The notes: generated by a model from the sequence alone, not told the origin. A DNA stretch of 64,000 bases from Chrysogorgia sp. JL179-B06 (GCA_035772405.1 JAYKKM010000428.1:1711001-1775000), one strand, 5' to 3'. Positions 12,700 to 23,490 are shown, counted from the stretch's first letter. Numbers and translations are program-made.

Positions 12700-12845
12700 G
12701 TTAATAGGCTTCTCTAAAAAAATATGTCTTAAGAGTAGTTTTGAATTCAGAAACTGATTTACACGATTTAATATGTTCAGGCAATGAGTTCCAAAGTTCC
12801 GCACCAGCATAAGAATAAGCACGTTGACCATAAGTAACAGCCAGG
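12700..12845 (-). pseudogene. LINE reverse-transcriptase C-terminal fragment
   Basis: Read on the minus strand, one frame encodes a segment with the pattern YGQRAYSYAGAELWNSLP followed by a SVSEFKTTLKTYFF tail. This is typical of the C-terminus of CR1/L2-like LINE ORF2. No upstream polymerase remains, so it is a 5'-truncated relic. Confidence 0.75.
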
Positions 12846-13243
12846 AATTGTAATAACTCATTTATAATATTTTGAAGCATCAGAGGCAGTAATCATAACA
12901 GTATATTCAAAACATCAAAGTTAATAATCATATAAACAGGCCATGTTCTAATAGTGTGCTCATTGTACACGTAGTAAAATAAGCAGAGATTATTATATTT
13001 TTATATTATATTATAATTCTTTTAATTTATAGCATAACCGATAAACAGGGTTTGTATGATAGCGCAGAATGAGCTTCAGTCAAGACAGTCAAATAAAGAA
13101 CTTGAACAATAATAAACACACAGAGTAGGGAAAAACCGTGAATAAATTAACTGTTAAAATTTGGTGCAGAAAATTCATAAAATTCATAGGCTAATGATTG
13201 TGTAACTAGATTAGTGGTTTTAAGTGAAGAAAAGCAATCTTAC

Positions 13244-13390
13244 ATGACAGCGATGGGCTTGTTCTTGTCGTTCTTGGTATATATGAAGGGACTAACATAT
13301 GTCTCCGCGCCGACACCAAAATCACGAATGGAAAGAGTACCGAGTGTTGAATCAACCAGCAGAGTTGTCTCATTATTGCTTGTAGGGCAG
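13244..13390 (-). CDS. Candidate internal exon of an unrecognised gene
   Basis: Between a plausible acceptor (TTATTAG before 13390) and a strong donor (GTAAGA, read at 13243 downwards) lies a 147-nt open frame, higher in GC than its surroundings. It encodes about 48 residues including LLVDSTLGTLSIRDFG and YVSPFIYTKNDKNKP. The frame closes upstream at a stop near 13456 with no ATG, so it would be an internal exon. It does not match cullin-1, although it lies on the same strand below CUL1 exon 2. I do not recognise the family. A chance frame inside an old transposon is possible. Confidence 0.3.
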
Positions 13391-14989
13391 CTAATAAATG
13401 TTCCAGTAAGCCCGCACAGGAAGATTGAAACAGTAACACAAAGCACTTATTCACGAGAGATCATTAAAATTGAAATTTCACATTGTGAAATCACAGCACA
13501 GCAAATTAAAATCTTAGGCCAAATCGTCTAGGCCAATCAGATGGATAGGAGGTAGATCAGGCAAAAAAGACAAATGCGATGCTTCTACGCCAATCAATGC
13601 ATTTGTTAGAAGGCAATTTGAAATTTTGATCAATCAGAATGACTGAAACAATGGTCCAAATCAGTCGAGAAATACAAAGAAGTTAGACAAACCAATCAAT
13701 GCTCGTAACAAAAGGAATTTTACGAAATGAACAAATCACAAACAGGGATACAAACATTCAAATCAGTCAAGATAAAAAAACAGACCAAAAAGCCACAGAT
13801 GATATAAAACCAGATGTTTCCAAACCGAAAATGACAATTACTTGTCTTGGTGATGGAAAAAGGTGATAATTATAGCCACACTGTACTGTAGTGAAGAATT
13901 TGTGCGTAATCAAATTGTGCTCGCACTTTCGATTTGCTGATTTTTTACCTTTAGTCAGCTGACCTATTGACTAACCATTAACGTTAAATCCGCCCCTGCA
14001 TTTATAGTTTCTTGTGAACATGTTTACAACAGACATATGCATAATTAATTGTTTTCGCTTTTTTATCACTTTCGGCTTTTTGTTCGAGATATATTTAGCA
14101 AAGAAATGACGAAATTATTACCATGGTAACTAACTGATTTTCATTATATCAAATATAAACTGATTTTAACATATTCCGACAATGATATCTTTTAAAATAC
14201 TGAATCTACAAACTCATGCTATACATCAAACGAAAGCTTGAATAACAGACTCAGACATACATGTATGTACAAAAATAACTTTGTAACTAATTGCCAAAAA
14301 GCAAACAGGTTTGCCTTTCAATGGCTTTTGAATTTACGAATTGTTGAATTTGACATCTTCCAGAAAACAGTGAAAAAAACAGTGAAAAGGAGTTGGCCTT
14401 CGGATGCTATAAACTTACTTGAAAGCAATACCGTATTAAGTTAAATTTAATTAAAGTAAAATTAAAAAAGGTTATTTTGCCAAAATGCCCATCATGTCCA
14501 AATTTGCTTCGTCCTATGGACCGTATACTAAAGGAATGTTAGGAATGTGTAGCAGGCCCAAATTCAACTCCCTTAATGCCCCCCGTCAAGATTAGCACCC
14601 TTGCTTGTGAGAAATAGACTGAGAAATAGACAATGGCAGCATATGTTTATCAATGATACAAACACAAGAGGGAGTTTGAGAGGATTAAAAAGTACTTATG
14701 TAAAGACCAAATAAAACTTAATTTGTAAACACTCTCCTACAACTTGGATTTACATATTAGTACTTTCAAATTCTCCAAAACTCCCTCAAGTGTTTGCAAC
14801 AGGTTACATAAACACAAAGCATCAATTTTCTATTTCTTTTATAAAATACTGTAAGACTAAGAAATGTAGTGTGACATTATAACAGTGTTCGCATAGCCTG
14901 ATGCCAACACAGTAGCTGACCAATCACAGCATGTATAAGAAGTAAACTATTTTATAAAAAGTTAACATTTGGCATTTACACTTAATTAA
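13391..14989. other. No gene recognised
   Basis: AT-rich sequence in the presumed large CUL1 intron. It has several short frames but none with convincing splice sites or family motifs. Confidence 0.45.
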
Positions 14990-14991
14990 TC

Positions 14992-15475
14992 AAAAGTTGT
15001 GGTAAATTACTAATGGCAACAACTTTTGTAGCTCAGTCAGTTCGAGTCAGGCTTTTAGCCAGGTGGCTGTCCAGCCATCCTATGGATGGCCACTTTTCAT
15101 ATGGATGGCTATGGATGGCCTAAGAAAAATATTTTCCTGTTTAGCTGCTGTTTATTTTATCTATTGTGTAGGTTTTGTTACTAATTTTTGTCAAGAACAT
15201 GCAGACATGACGATTGATTGCAAATTCGATTTACGTATATATGTATACTCTAACATGAAGTGTCAAAAATGTAATAGACATAAGGTCACTTGCTCATGGC
15301 TATGCCCACCAATTTTTTTTCGTGGCAACATCCACCAAAATTTTTGACCATTTTTTGAAATCCTGGCTAAAAGCCTGGTTGGAGTGCTAGAAGTTGTATT
15401 TTTTAGCAACTGGTCCTGGTTGGGTCTCAAAAGTTTCTGATTCAACATAATTTTACCACAACTTCGCCATTACTT
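14992..15475. mobile_element. TIR element inside CUL1 intron 2
   Basis: The left end AAAAGTTGTGGTAAATTAC is mirrored by TTTTACCACAACTT near 15452. An inner pair, GGCTTTTAGCCAGG (about 15051) and CCTGGCTAAAAGCC (about 15361), is also inverted. It has no coding capacity. Confidence 0.65.
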
Positions 15476-15518
15476 TATAAAAAAGTACATTGTTTGACAA
15501 AATCATTAGTTTACCTAC

Positions 15519-15604
15519 CAGGTTGGTTATTTGTAGATTTTTTCTGTTTTTGAATTTTTTGCTGCTGCTGTTGACTAATACTGGTACAATAATTATAAAC
15601 ATGT
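15519..15604 (-). CDS. CUL1: CUL1 coding exon 2
   Basis: The acceptor TTTTAAG precedes 15604 and the donor GTAGGT follows 15519. The first base completes the Thr codon left by exon 1, giving [10 protein letters not shown] low-complexity linker follows (five Gln, then a Lys/Gln run, then NNQPG), in the place where vertebrate CUL1 also has a variable disordered loop. It ends in phase 1 with the G of a Gly codon, as expected before the conserved GAQFVG block. Confidence 0.88.
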
Positions 15605-17651
15605 CTTAAAAGTGTTAAAGAAATTAATTCACATAACAATTAACCACATTTTAGAAGATCTGAATGTTTATGACACATTTCCTCATCAGTCATCACAAAC
15701 AAATAAGAAGCGTTGAGATTGCATTTCATCCAAAAAAACATCTGAAACAACAAGTAGTCTTATGAAGTCCCAAGGCTTTGAACATTGAATAAATCATCAT
15801 TTTCAATCCAGTTTCTGTATGTTTGTTTGTCCAAGAGATCAAACAATATGTGACCTTCCATGGGAAAACGTCAAAACGTAAAGGCCTATCACTGAGAGGC
15901 ATACTATCACACGCACATGTCTGAAGAACGCAAGGCATGTGTTTGATCGCACGCCTATAAAATTATAAAAACTAGGAAATCATTTCTGCTATTATTATTT
16001 ATTAGCACTTTCAATGAGGAGATCGCAATCCAACAAACGCTCCCAAGTTTGTCATTCTGCCAGCACCGTCAATTGCACTAGCAGAAGAGTAATTTATCAT
16101 AAATTGCGCTGGCAGATGAGTAATTTTTCATAAATTGCTTGAACAAGCCGATTCAGATGGTCAAAAAATTGATGATGAAGATGATGAAGATAACTTGGAC
16201 AGTGACGACAAATGCTTAGTCGACGAATTAATGACTTTTAATGTTGATGATGATACCAGTCATCACTGAATAAGTGAACGAATAAGTAAATTTATAAGCA
16301 AATTAGAAAAAACAAATTGCGCTCCCCATCAATTTGGCACATTTTATTCATTGAAAGCATCAAAAAACCATCCCAAACAAACTTATTATTATTAACCATT
16401 ACAGTAATACTGCTTTCTTAATTGTTTTTGAAGTATGAAAATGTCACACCCCATCACACACCTAGGTCATGGAAGGCATGCGAAGCTCCACACACCTGCA
16501 TTTTTTCTCAGTGATAGGCCTGAACGTACTTTATCAAAATTGCATTCGAACTGCCAAAAAACGCATGGTGAATGCATAACAATCGGCTAGAAAAAGTGTT
16601 GAAATGGTTCTACTAAACGTTTAAACGTTAACAAGACAGGCATTTAGACGTGTATTTAAAAATGCCGTTTAAACTCCATGAGCTGTGCATTCAACCACTT
16701 TCGAGTTAGGCGTTCATACACCTTGAGCCCAGAGAACAAATTGGGAGTTTTGTAAGTCATAGTGTTCAAATGGTTCTGCTTAAACATTTGAATGGTTCGG
16801 CTTAGGCGTTCGAACAGTGCTGCTTAGCCATTCAAACACTTCTAGTTAGGCGTTCAAACACTTCTAGTTAGGTGTTCAAACGCTTCTAGTTAGTCACTCA
16901 AACGCTTCTAGTTAGGCATTCGAACACTTCTAGTTAGGATTTTGAATGTGTAGTTAGGTGTTCGAATGGTTATAGTCAGCCATTCAAACGGTTTGCTAAA
17001 AATTCCAAACGGTTTATCAAACCGTTCATTTGCTGGGCCAGCCCGGTTAAAGCTAACAGGGCCAGCCCGGTTAAAGCTAACAGTGCCAGCTCTCCTCATG
17101 TAATACTAATTAAAGTAGACTAGCCAGGCAACCAAGCTAGAGCTGGCCCCATGTAATTTACCTGTAAAGCGGGCAAGCGAGGCAACCTCGCCTCATATAA
17201 TCACCTCGTAAAGCAGGCCTGCCAGGTAACCATGCCATCTCACATCATGATTCGCCCCGGTTAATGAGCAAGCTCACCACCACCCCCACAAAGTTAATGT
17301 TTTTATTAAAACATTAAACTAGATATTAAAATGCAATGAACTGCAGTCAGCAGTGGCATTTTAACACCTAGTTTTAACTGCAATTAAAATACTAAAAGTA
17401 TTTATGCATTTAGGATACTTTTGGTAGACTCAATCTTCCTACAAAAATATCAAACATTCAACATTCTAAACACTAACATATAAATTACCAAATAAAACCA
17501 AAAGATACGTGTAAAGTTGCATATATCGTGGCCTGGGCATACTTTGTCGTTTGTAAACATGCTCTATTCCACCTGCTAAATCATCCCAAATTTCATCCAG
17601 TTTTATTTGACGAAGTCCGTGGGGATTTTGAGACCGACCAACTGACGACAT
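15519..17651 (-). CDS. CUL1: Cullin-1, 5' part of gene (two coding exons found)
   Basis: Cullin-1 is the rigid scaffold of SCF ubiquitin ligases. Its N-terminal helices bind SKP1-F-box modules and its C-terminus binds RBX1. Only the N-terminus is seen here: 47 residues plus two bases in exon 1 and 28 residues plus one base at each end in exon 2, joined in phase. The protein starts [13 protein letters not shown] and continues with the IWDDL and YKRQSM...RYMQLYT motifs, then HVYNYCTS. These match the first helix of animal CUL1 closely. The intron between them is 1904 bp. Later exons (the rest of the cullin repeats, the cullin homology domain and the neddylation site) were looked for in 1-15500 and not recognised, so they probably lie below position 1. 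Confidence 0.9.
16715..16990. repeat. Degenerate 22-bp minisatellite in CUL1 intron 1
   Basis: About a dozen diverged copies of GGCGTTCAAACACTTCTAGTTA. The middle copies are the most regular. Confidence 0.8.
17035..17260. repeat. Diverged tandem repeats with GGCCAGCCCGGTTAA
   Basis: Two clean copies of GGCCAGCCCGGTTAAAGCTAAC at about 17037-17082, followed by related, more diverged blocks containing CATGTAAT and GCAACC. It lies 250 bp downstream of the CUL1 exon 1 donor. Confidence 0.6.
17509..17651 (-). CDS. CUL1: CUL1 coding exon 1
   Basis: The ATG is at 17651-17649; the frame runs 47 codons and then AC before the donor GTATCT. The start is fixed by the conserved MSS...RSQNPHG N-terminus. 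A longer frame continues into the intron, but the family match ends at the donor. Confidence 0.92.
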
Positions 17652-18202
17652 CGTCTTTTAAATACTGACACAGTTCTTCTTCACTTTGGTGTAATCGCAC
17701 AAAAGGTTCGAAGAAATATCTCCTGTTGTTCAGCTGATATAAACGACCGTTTGGTTACGTAGTATGTATCCCTTTCAGTCATTCATAAGGCAAAAAATAG
17801 ATCTTCCTGTCAAGTTTACCGTCAAAGAGTTGTCGGGCAGACACTCCCGACTTCAGATAAGCCCACTAACGGCGGAAACAACGAGGTTTTTCATGACAGC
17901 TACCGAGTTTGATGAGACACTTTTGAAAAACGTGTCGAAATCACACGGAAAAAAGAGAGGAAGAAATAAACAGCAAAACGTGATTTTATTTGGTCCTTCA
18001 AGTTGTTTGGCCAGAAACAAGAAGAGCGTGGTCGCCCGGCTTCGTGACGTCATTTTGAATTTAAGAGTAGAAAGAGCAAGCTTGTTTGTTAGTTCTTTTT
18101 CACTGGTACTTTAAAGTTTAAATGTAAGTTTAAAGTTACTGGTACCGTACTTTTTAATCTGAAACTCTGGAGGAACCTGGTACAGATACATGTGGTATTA
18201 TC
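17652..18202. promoter_or_regulatory. Likely bidirectional promoter of CUL1 and PGAP1
   Basis: 551 bp separate the two divergent start codons, so both core promoters and 5' UTRs must fit here unless distant non-coding exons exist. The central part (17800-18060) is richer in GC than the flanks and free of the surrounding repeat families. A plus-strand frame of 116 codons (17764-18114) occupies much of it. I recognise no protein in it and read it as untranslated or promoter sequence. No TATA box was assigned. Confidence 0.55.
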
Positions 18203-20869
18203 ATGCATGGGAACCTAAAAGCCTCTTTGCTTGTCATTGGTCTATGTTTAGCCGTAACCTTTATGTTATACATTGCTGCAAACAAAGCTTTACTTGACAT
18301 TGAAGAGAATGGGTGTGAAATGACATACATGTACGAGTATCCCAAATACATTAAAGTAAATCTCGAGAAGAAGCTGTCGAAATCTTACCCTAGGTATGGA
18401 CTATACATATATGGAGAAGGTGGTTATGCAGATGAGCTATTAAGAAAATCAAAGCCAACTGGAATTCCTGTTTTGTTTATTCCTGGCAATGCAGGAAGCT
18501 ACAAACAAGTTAGATCTCTTGCCTCTGTTGCCTTGCGTATAGCGGAAACCCACACAAACCATTTTAACTATTTTACAGTTGATTTTGATGAAGATTTGTG
18601 CGGACTGTATGGTGGTGTTTTAATGGACCAAGCCAAGTTTGTTCATAGTTGTCTGCGACACATCCTTAGAATGTATAAAGGCAATAAACATGCTCCAGAG
18701 TCGGTGGTTATTATTGGTCATTCAATGGGAGGCTTGATAGCAAGAGCTTTGTTCATCTTAGATGGTTTTCAACCAAGAATGGTACACTTTATTGTCACCT
18801 TGGGCACACCCCATGTTGGACCTGTCATTCCTCTGGATGTTCAGCTTATTTCATTTTATTCTCAAGTGAACAAATTTTGGCATAGTAGTTCTGTTGTAAA
18901 TAATGTCACAATTCTTTCATTTACTGGTGGATCAAGAGACATATTAGTACCTTCAAAATTATCTGGGCTTCACTTTATTTCATCCGGTGTCCTACACTAC
19001 AGTTCTGTAACCACATCTATACCACATGTATGGCTTACAATTGACCATCTTGCTCTTTGCTGGTGCAAACAACTGGTATTAGTCATAAATCGAGCATTAT
19101 TTGATATGATTGGCAAAAAAAACTTTCAAATCAGGAGGGGAACTTTTCAAAACCATGCTTTAAAAAGACATTTTGGATATTGCAAAGAAAAAATTGATTG
19201 TAGTGAAGAAACATATGGTAAAACCCAAAAACTTCCATCTGGCTATAACCTGACTTTTCTTGATGTTGGCAAACAATATGTGCTTGCGTTATCTGGAACA
19301 ATCTTGATACCAATTGCATCAGATGAAAACAATGTTCATTTCATGGCATTAACAAATAGTGATATAGATATCCAGATAAAAACATGTACAAAAGTACAAA
19401 ATGAAACATGTGTGGGTTCCATGGATTTTTTGTTGAGGTCATTACCAATTGCTCATGGAAAAGTGTTGTTTGTTGATCTTTCTGCTAATACTCTTGCCAA
19501 GTTCTCGCACATAATGGTTTCTCCTTTGAAATACAAATCATTCTCTTCTATAGTACTACAATTTACATCAAAAAGTAACATTGACAAAGTGTTTAGTGAC
19601 TTTGGTATATTTGGTAGCTCACAGACATTTTTGTCTACAAATACTATATTTACTAATGTCTCTCTTCCAATGGTTAAAAACGTTTTTGATGTGTTTCTGA
19701 TAAAAGTGAAGAAAATTAATTGTGAAAATGGAAACATTGGATTATTAATAGGAAGAGTACATGTTCCTTGGTTTGATGAGGATATTTATGCAAATAATGC
19801 AGCTAATATCCAGGCATTTGACATCCTGTTAAAACAACACACATCAAAACCTATCACATCTTTAGAATCACCTCAACTTCATATCTGGAATGTAGATAAA
19901 TGTTCACTTGAAGTAACAATACAGCAACAGTTTGGACATACACTTGGACAACTTTTTAAGATGTATGCTGTTGATATTCCACAATGGGTTTATTTCTGGA
20001 TGATGACTATACTAACCCTTCAAATTTCAGAAATGTCCAACACAGGTATCTGGTCATCAACATGGTCAACTATCACTTCAAACAAGCTGCTTAAAATGAT
20101 TCCATTGATTGTGGTAATTGCATGTGTATATGGACAACCATGGATGAATATTCAACCATATCATCATTATGTAAACAGTTTATGGCCATATGATTGGCTT
20201 TTACCAAAGTTATTTATTATATCATCTGCTTTAGCTGCAATGGTATTTATTAATTTCATTCTTGAGTTGACTATTTCATTCTTGGCACGGTTGTGTTTGT
20301 GCTGCTCATCAAAACTGAGAAAGCCACTGATAGAAAATCATTCTTTTTTGGTGTTTACATACATTTTCTTTGTATTATGCATTATTGGTTTATCTTTGTT
20401 TTGCTGCTCTATTGCTGTATATCTCTTAACATTTGTAATGTACATTTGCTGCTGTAAGAAAACAAAAGAACACAAACAATGTCTTGAAAAAATTACAAAT
20501 TCCACTCAATGTACGTCTGTTCCTAATCACCTTAACTTCTGTAAAATAATCTTGAATTTGCTTGTAATGCTTTCCTTTCAAATGTCTCCATCTTTTATTG
20601 TTTGGCTCAAAGTATTGCCTTTCTCATGGTCCCTTCCTTCTTCTCCTTTCCCTCTTCTAGTTGTTCTCCTTGGACCAACTGTAATTTGTTCAATGCAGAT
20701 GGATTTAAGAATGCCACCAAAATATGCCTCATGGATAGTCTTGTCAATCTGGTATATATTCTTCTTATTAAGTTCTCTGGGTCAACTACCATATATTGTG
20801 GGGATCATTTTGTTAATAACAGATTTCTTTGTTCTTTGTAAACATAAGAAACACATAAAATCCTGTTAA
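18203..20869 (+). CDS. PGAP1: GPI inositol-deacylase PGAP1, complete and intronless
   Basis: This ER membrane enzyme removes the acyl chain from the inositol of newly attached GPI anchors, a step before ER exit. The frame is 888 codons (human 922) with no intron. A signal-anchor helix spans about residues 8-26, then the conserved EENGCEMTYMYEYPKY block and a PGNAGSYKQVRS lipase strand. The alpha/beta-hydrolase nucleophile motif GHSMGG has Ser174, the same number as in human PGAP1. The likely Asp is D246 (GGSRDILVPS) and the His H282 (DHLALCW). A lumenal beta-rich middle carries N-x-T/S sequons. Hydrophobic segments lie at about 629-645, 666-695, 716-750, 780-805, 817-832, 842-858 and 861-879, with a Lys-rich tail. 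The start is supported by alignment to the family N-terminus. The lack of introns is odd, because vertebrate PGAP1 has many; retroposition or wholesale intron loss could explain it. It is divergent to CUL1 upstream. Confidence 0.96.
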   Translation: MHGNLKASLLVIGLCLAVTFMLYIAANKALLDIEENGCEMTYMYEYPKYIKVNLEKKLSKSYPRYGLYIYGEGGYADELLRKSKPTGIPVLFIPGNAGSYKQVRSLASVALRIAETHTNHFNYFTVDFDEDLCGLYGGVLMDQAKFVHSCLRHILRMYKGNKHAPESVVIIGHSMGGLIARALFILDGFQPRMVHFIVTLGTPHVGPVIPLDVQLISFYSQVNKFWHSSSVVNNVTILSFTGGSRDILVPSKLSGLHFISSGVLHYSSVTTSIPHVWLTIDHLALCWCKQLVLVINRALFDMIGKKNFQIRRGTFQNHALKRHFGYCKEKIDCSEETYGKTQKLPSGYNLTFLDVGKQYVLALSGTILIPIASDENNVHFMALTNSDIDIQIKTCTKVQNETCVGSMDFLLRSLPIAHGKVLFVDLSANTLAKFSHIMVSPLKYKSFSSIVLQFTSKSNIDKVFSDFGIFGSSQTFLSTNTIFTNVSLPMVKNVFDVFLIKVKKINCENGNIGLLIGRVHVPWFDEDIYANNAANIQAFDILLKQHTSKPITSLESPQLHIWNVDKCSLEVTIQQQFGHTLGQLFKMYAVDIPQWVYFWMMTILTLQISEMSNTGIWSSTWSTITSNKLLKMIPLIVVIACVYGQPWMNIQPYHHYVNSLWPYDWLLPKLFIISSALAAMVFINFILELTISFLARLCLCCSSKLRKPLIENHSFLVFTYIFFVLCIIGLSLFCCSIAVYLLTFVMYICCCKKTKEHKQCLEKITNSTQCTSVPNHLNFCKIILNLLVMLSFQMSPSFIVWLKVLPFSWSLPSSPFPLLVVLLGPTVICSMQMDLRMPPKYASWIVLSIWYIFFLLSSLGQLPYIVGIILLITDFFVLCKHKKHIKSC

Positions 20870-20949
20870 GTTGATTTAAAGTGATCACATAAAGTAATGT
20901 AATTTTACCAGCTCTAAATTTTGTATATACACTGAAATCTATGATTGTA

Positions 20950-20955
20950 AATAAA
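20950..20955 (+). terminator. PGAP1 polyadenylation signal AATAAA
   Basis: A canonical hexamer 81 bp after the stop codon, in AT-rich DNA and before the 17-bp minisatellite begins. The 3' UTR is therefore predicted to be short. Confidence 0.65.
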
Positions 20956-21039
20956 TATTGCTGTCAACAAAAGAAAATGTTCTTTCTGATTGTATTACCA
21001 GTCTACGTGTTATGTACAATATTATACTGTATAAAAAGG

Positions 21040-21620
21040 TAATGTTATGTAGAGTTGCCTGTTCTTTAGAGCTTTCTGCTGTGTAGTGGAGTCTGTTGTG
21101 CCTTTCTGTAGAGATGTCTGTTGTGTAGAGCTTTGTGCTGTGTATTGCTGTCTGTTCTGTAGAGGTGTCTCTTGTGCAGAGTTGTCTGTTGTGCAAAGGT
21201 GTCTGTTGTGCAGAGGTGTCTGTTGTGTAGAGATCTCTGTTGTGTAGAGATCGCTGTTGTGTAGAGGTGTCTGTTGTGTAGAGGTGTCTGTTGTGTAGAG
21301 GTCTCTGTTGTGTATAGGTCTCTGTTGTGTAGAGGTCTCTGTTGTGTAGAGGTATCTCTTATGCAGAGTTGTCTGTTGTGTAGAGATCAGAGGTGTCTGT
21401 TGTGTAGAGGTGTATGTTGCGTAGAGGTCTCTGTTGTGTAGAGGTGTCTGTTGTGAAGAAATGTCTGCTGTGTAGAGGTGTCTGTTGTGTAGAGGTGTCT
21501 GTTATGCAGAGGTGTCTGTTGTGCAGAAGTGTCTGTTGTTCAGAGGTATCTGTTGTGCAGAGGTGTCTGTTTTGCAGAAGTCTGTTGTGTAGAGGTGTCT
21601 GTTGTGTAGAGGTGTCTGTC
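21040..21620. repeat. 17-bp minisatellite (GAGGTGTCTGTTGTGTA)n, block 1
   Basis: Degenerate head-to-tail 17-bp units beginning about 170 bp after the PGAP1 stop. Variation is mostly TGT/TAT, GTGTA/GTGCA/ATGTA. Cys-rich open frames within it are artefacts of the repeat. Confidence 0.93.
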
Positions 21621-22022
21621 AGGGATCTATATTCCAGGACGTAACCTGAGATCATCTTACAAAAAACAGCTAGTGGTCCCAAATTATAACTCTTATGTTC
21701 ATATCATCATATGGTTATAGGTCATTCTCCGTATCTGCGTCAATTTTGTGGAATTCATTGCCACAAGACATAAGACTTGTTGTTTCGCAAAGCATATGAA
21801 ACTTTCTTGTAAATTGTTAAATACTTTTATGATATAACTGTACAGATTCTTTTTAGTGATATAGTTAATTAAGATAGGTTAGTTATAACTTCTCAGCATA
21901 GTTTTCATTGTAAATTAATTTGTAATTTTTGCTATTTTCTTGTAAAGCGTGATAAGTCTATTTTTATACAATTGTAAAGCGCTACTGGGCTCTTGTGGAA
22001 GCGGCGCTATAAAAATTGTTGT
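21621..22022 (+). pseudogene. LINE 3' tail, copy 1 (internally deleted)
   Basis: Plus-strand sequence encodes the RT C-terminal pattern YGYRSFSVSASILWNSLPQ and then has an internal deletion of about 45 bp compared with copy 2. The 3' UTR includes a GTAAAGCGC...GGCGCTATAAAAATTGT hairpin-like end typical of CR1/L2 LINEs. It is embedded in the 17-bp minisatellite. Confidence 0.8.
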
Positions 22023-23490
22023 ATTGAGGTATCTGTTGTGTAGAGGTGTCTGTTATTTAGAGGTGTCTGTTATGTAGAGGTGTCTGTTATGTAGAGGTGT
22101 CTTGTGCAGAGGTGTTTGTTGTGCAGAGGTGTTTGTTGTGTAGAAATCTGTTGTGTAGAGGTGTCTGTTATGCAGAGGTGTTTGTTGTGCAGAGGTGTTT
22201 GTTGTGTAGAGGTATCTGTTGTGTAGAGGTATCTGTTGTGTAGAGGTGTCTGTTGTGTAGAGGTGTCTGTTATGCAGAGGTGTCTGTTGTGCAGAGGTGT
22301 CTGTTGTGCAGAGGTGTCTGTTGTGTAGAGGTGTGTTAAGGTATCTGTTGTGCAGAGGTGTCTGTTGTGCAGAGGTGTCTGTTGTGTAGAAGTGTCTGTT
22401 ATGTAGAGGTTTCTGTTATGCAGAGGTGTCTGTTATGTAGAGGTGTCTGTTATGCAGAGGTGTCTGTTGTGTAGAGTTGTCTGTTATGTAGAGGTATCTG
22501 TTGTGCAGAGGTATCTGTTATGTAGAGGTGTCTGTTATGTAGAGGTGTCTGTTATGTAGAGGTGTCTGTTGTATAGAGTTGTCTGTTATGTAGAGGTATC
22601 TGTTTCGCAGAGGTATCTGTTGTGTCGAGGTGTATAGAGGTATCTGTTGTGTAGAGGTATCTGTTGTGCAGAGGTATATGTTGTGTAGAGGTGTCTGTTG
22701 TGTTGAGGTATCTGTTGTGTAGAGGTGTCTGTTATTTAGAGGTGTCTGTTATGTAGAGGTGTTTCTTGTGCAGAGGTGTGCAGAGGTGTCTGTTGTGTAG
22801 AGGTGTGTTAAGGTATCTGTTGTGCAGAGGTGTCTGTTGTGCAGAGGTGTCTGTTGTGTAGAAGTGTCTGTTATGTAGAGGTTTCTGTTATGCAGAGGTG
22901 TCTGTTATGTAGAGGTGTCTGTTATGCAGAGGTGTCTGTTGTGTAGAGTTGTCTGTTATGTAGAGGTATCTGTTGTGCAGAGGTATCTGTTATGTAGAGG
23001 TGTCTGTTATGTAGAGGTGTCTGTTATGTAGAGGTGTCTGTTGTATAGAGTTGTCTGTTATGTAGAGGTATCTGTTTCGCAGAGGTATCTGTTGTGTCGA
23101 GGTGTATAGAGGTATCTGTTGTGTAGAGGTATCTGTTGTGCAGAGGTATATGTTGTGTAGAGGTGTCTGTTGTGTTGAGGTATCTGTTGTGTAGAGGTGT
23201 CTGTTATTTAGAGGTGTCTGTTATGTAGAGGTGTTTCTTGTGCAGAGGTGTGTAGAGGTGTCTGTTGTGTAGAGGTGTCTGTTATGCAGAGGTGTCTGTT
23301 GTGCAGAGGTGTCTGTTGTGTAGAGGTGTCTTGTGCAGAGGTGTGTAGAAATCTGTTGTGTAGAGGTGTCTGTTATGCAAAGGTGTCCGTTATGCAGAGG
23401 TGTCTGTTGTGCAGAAGTGTCTGTTGTTCAGAGGTATCTGTTGTGCAGAGGTGTCTGTTTTGCAGAAGTCTGTTGTGTAGAGGTGTCTGT
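22023..23490. repeat. 17-bp minisatellite, block 2
   Basis: The same 17-bp family as block 1, about 85 units, containing a higher-order duplication (see 22331-23274). Confidence 0.93.
22331..23274. repeat. 472-bp higher-order tandem duplication
   Basis: The same sequence of variant 17-bp units recurs with a 472-bp offset. For example GTGTGTTAAGGTATCTG is at 22331 and 22803, and GTTTCTTGTGCAGAGG at 22761 and 23233. The variant order is essentially identical, so the duplication is young. Confidence 0.85.

Noticed and set aside
13206..13531. 82-codon minus frame and 105-codon plus frame around the candidate exon
   Set aside because: Their reading frames do not use the splice sites, and only the third frame (13244-13390) looks protein-like.
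15003..15060. tRNA-like TAGCTCAGT...TTCGAGTC string
   Set aside because: The distance between A- and B-box-like parts is far too short and no cloverleaf can be drawn; it is inside a TIR element.
17853..18053. Minus-strand 66-codon frame in the promoter region
   Set aside because: Antisense shadow of the plus-strand frame, with no conserved feature.
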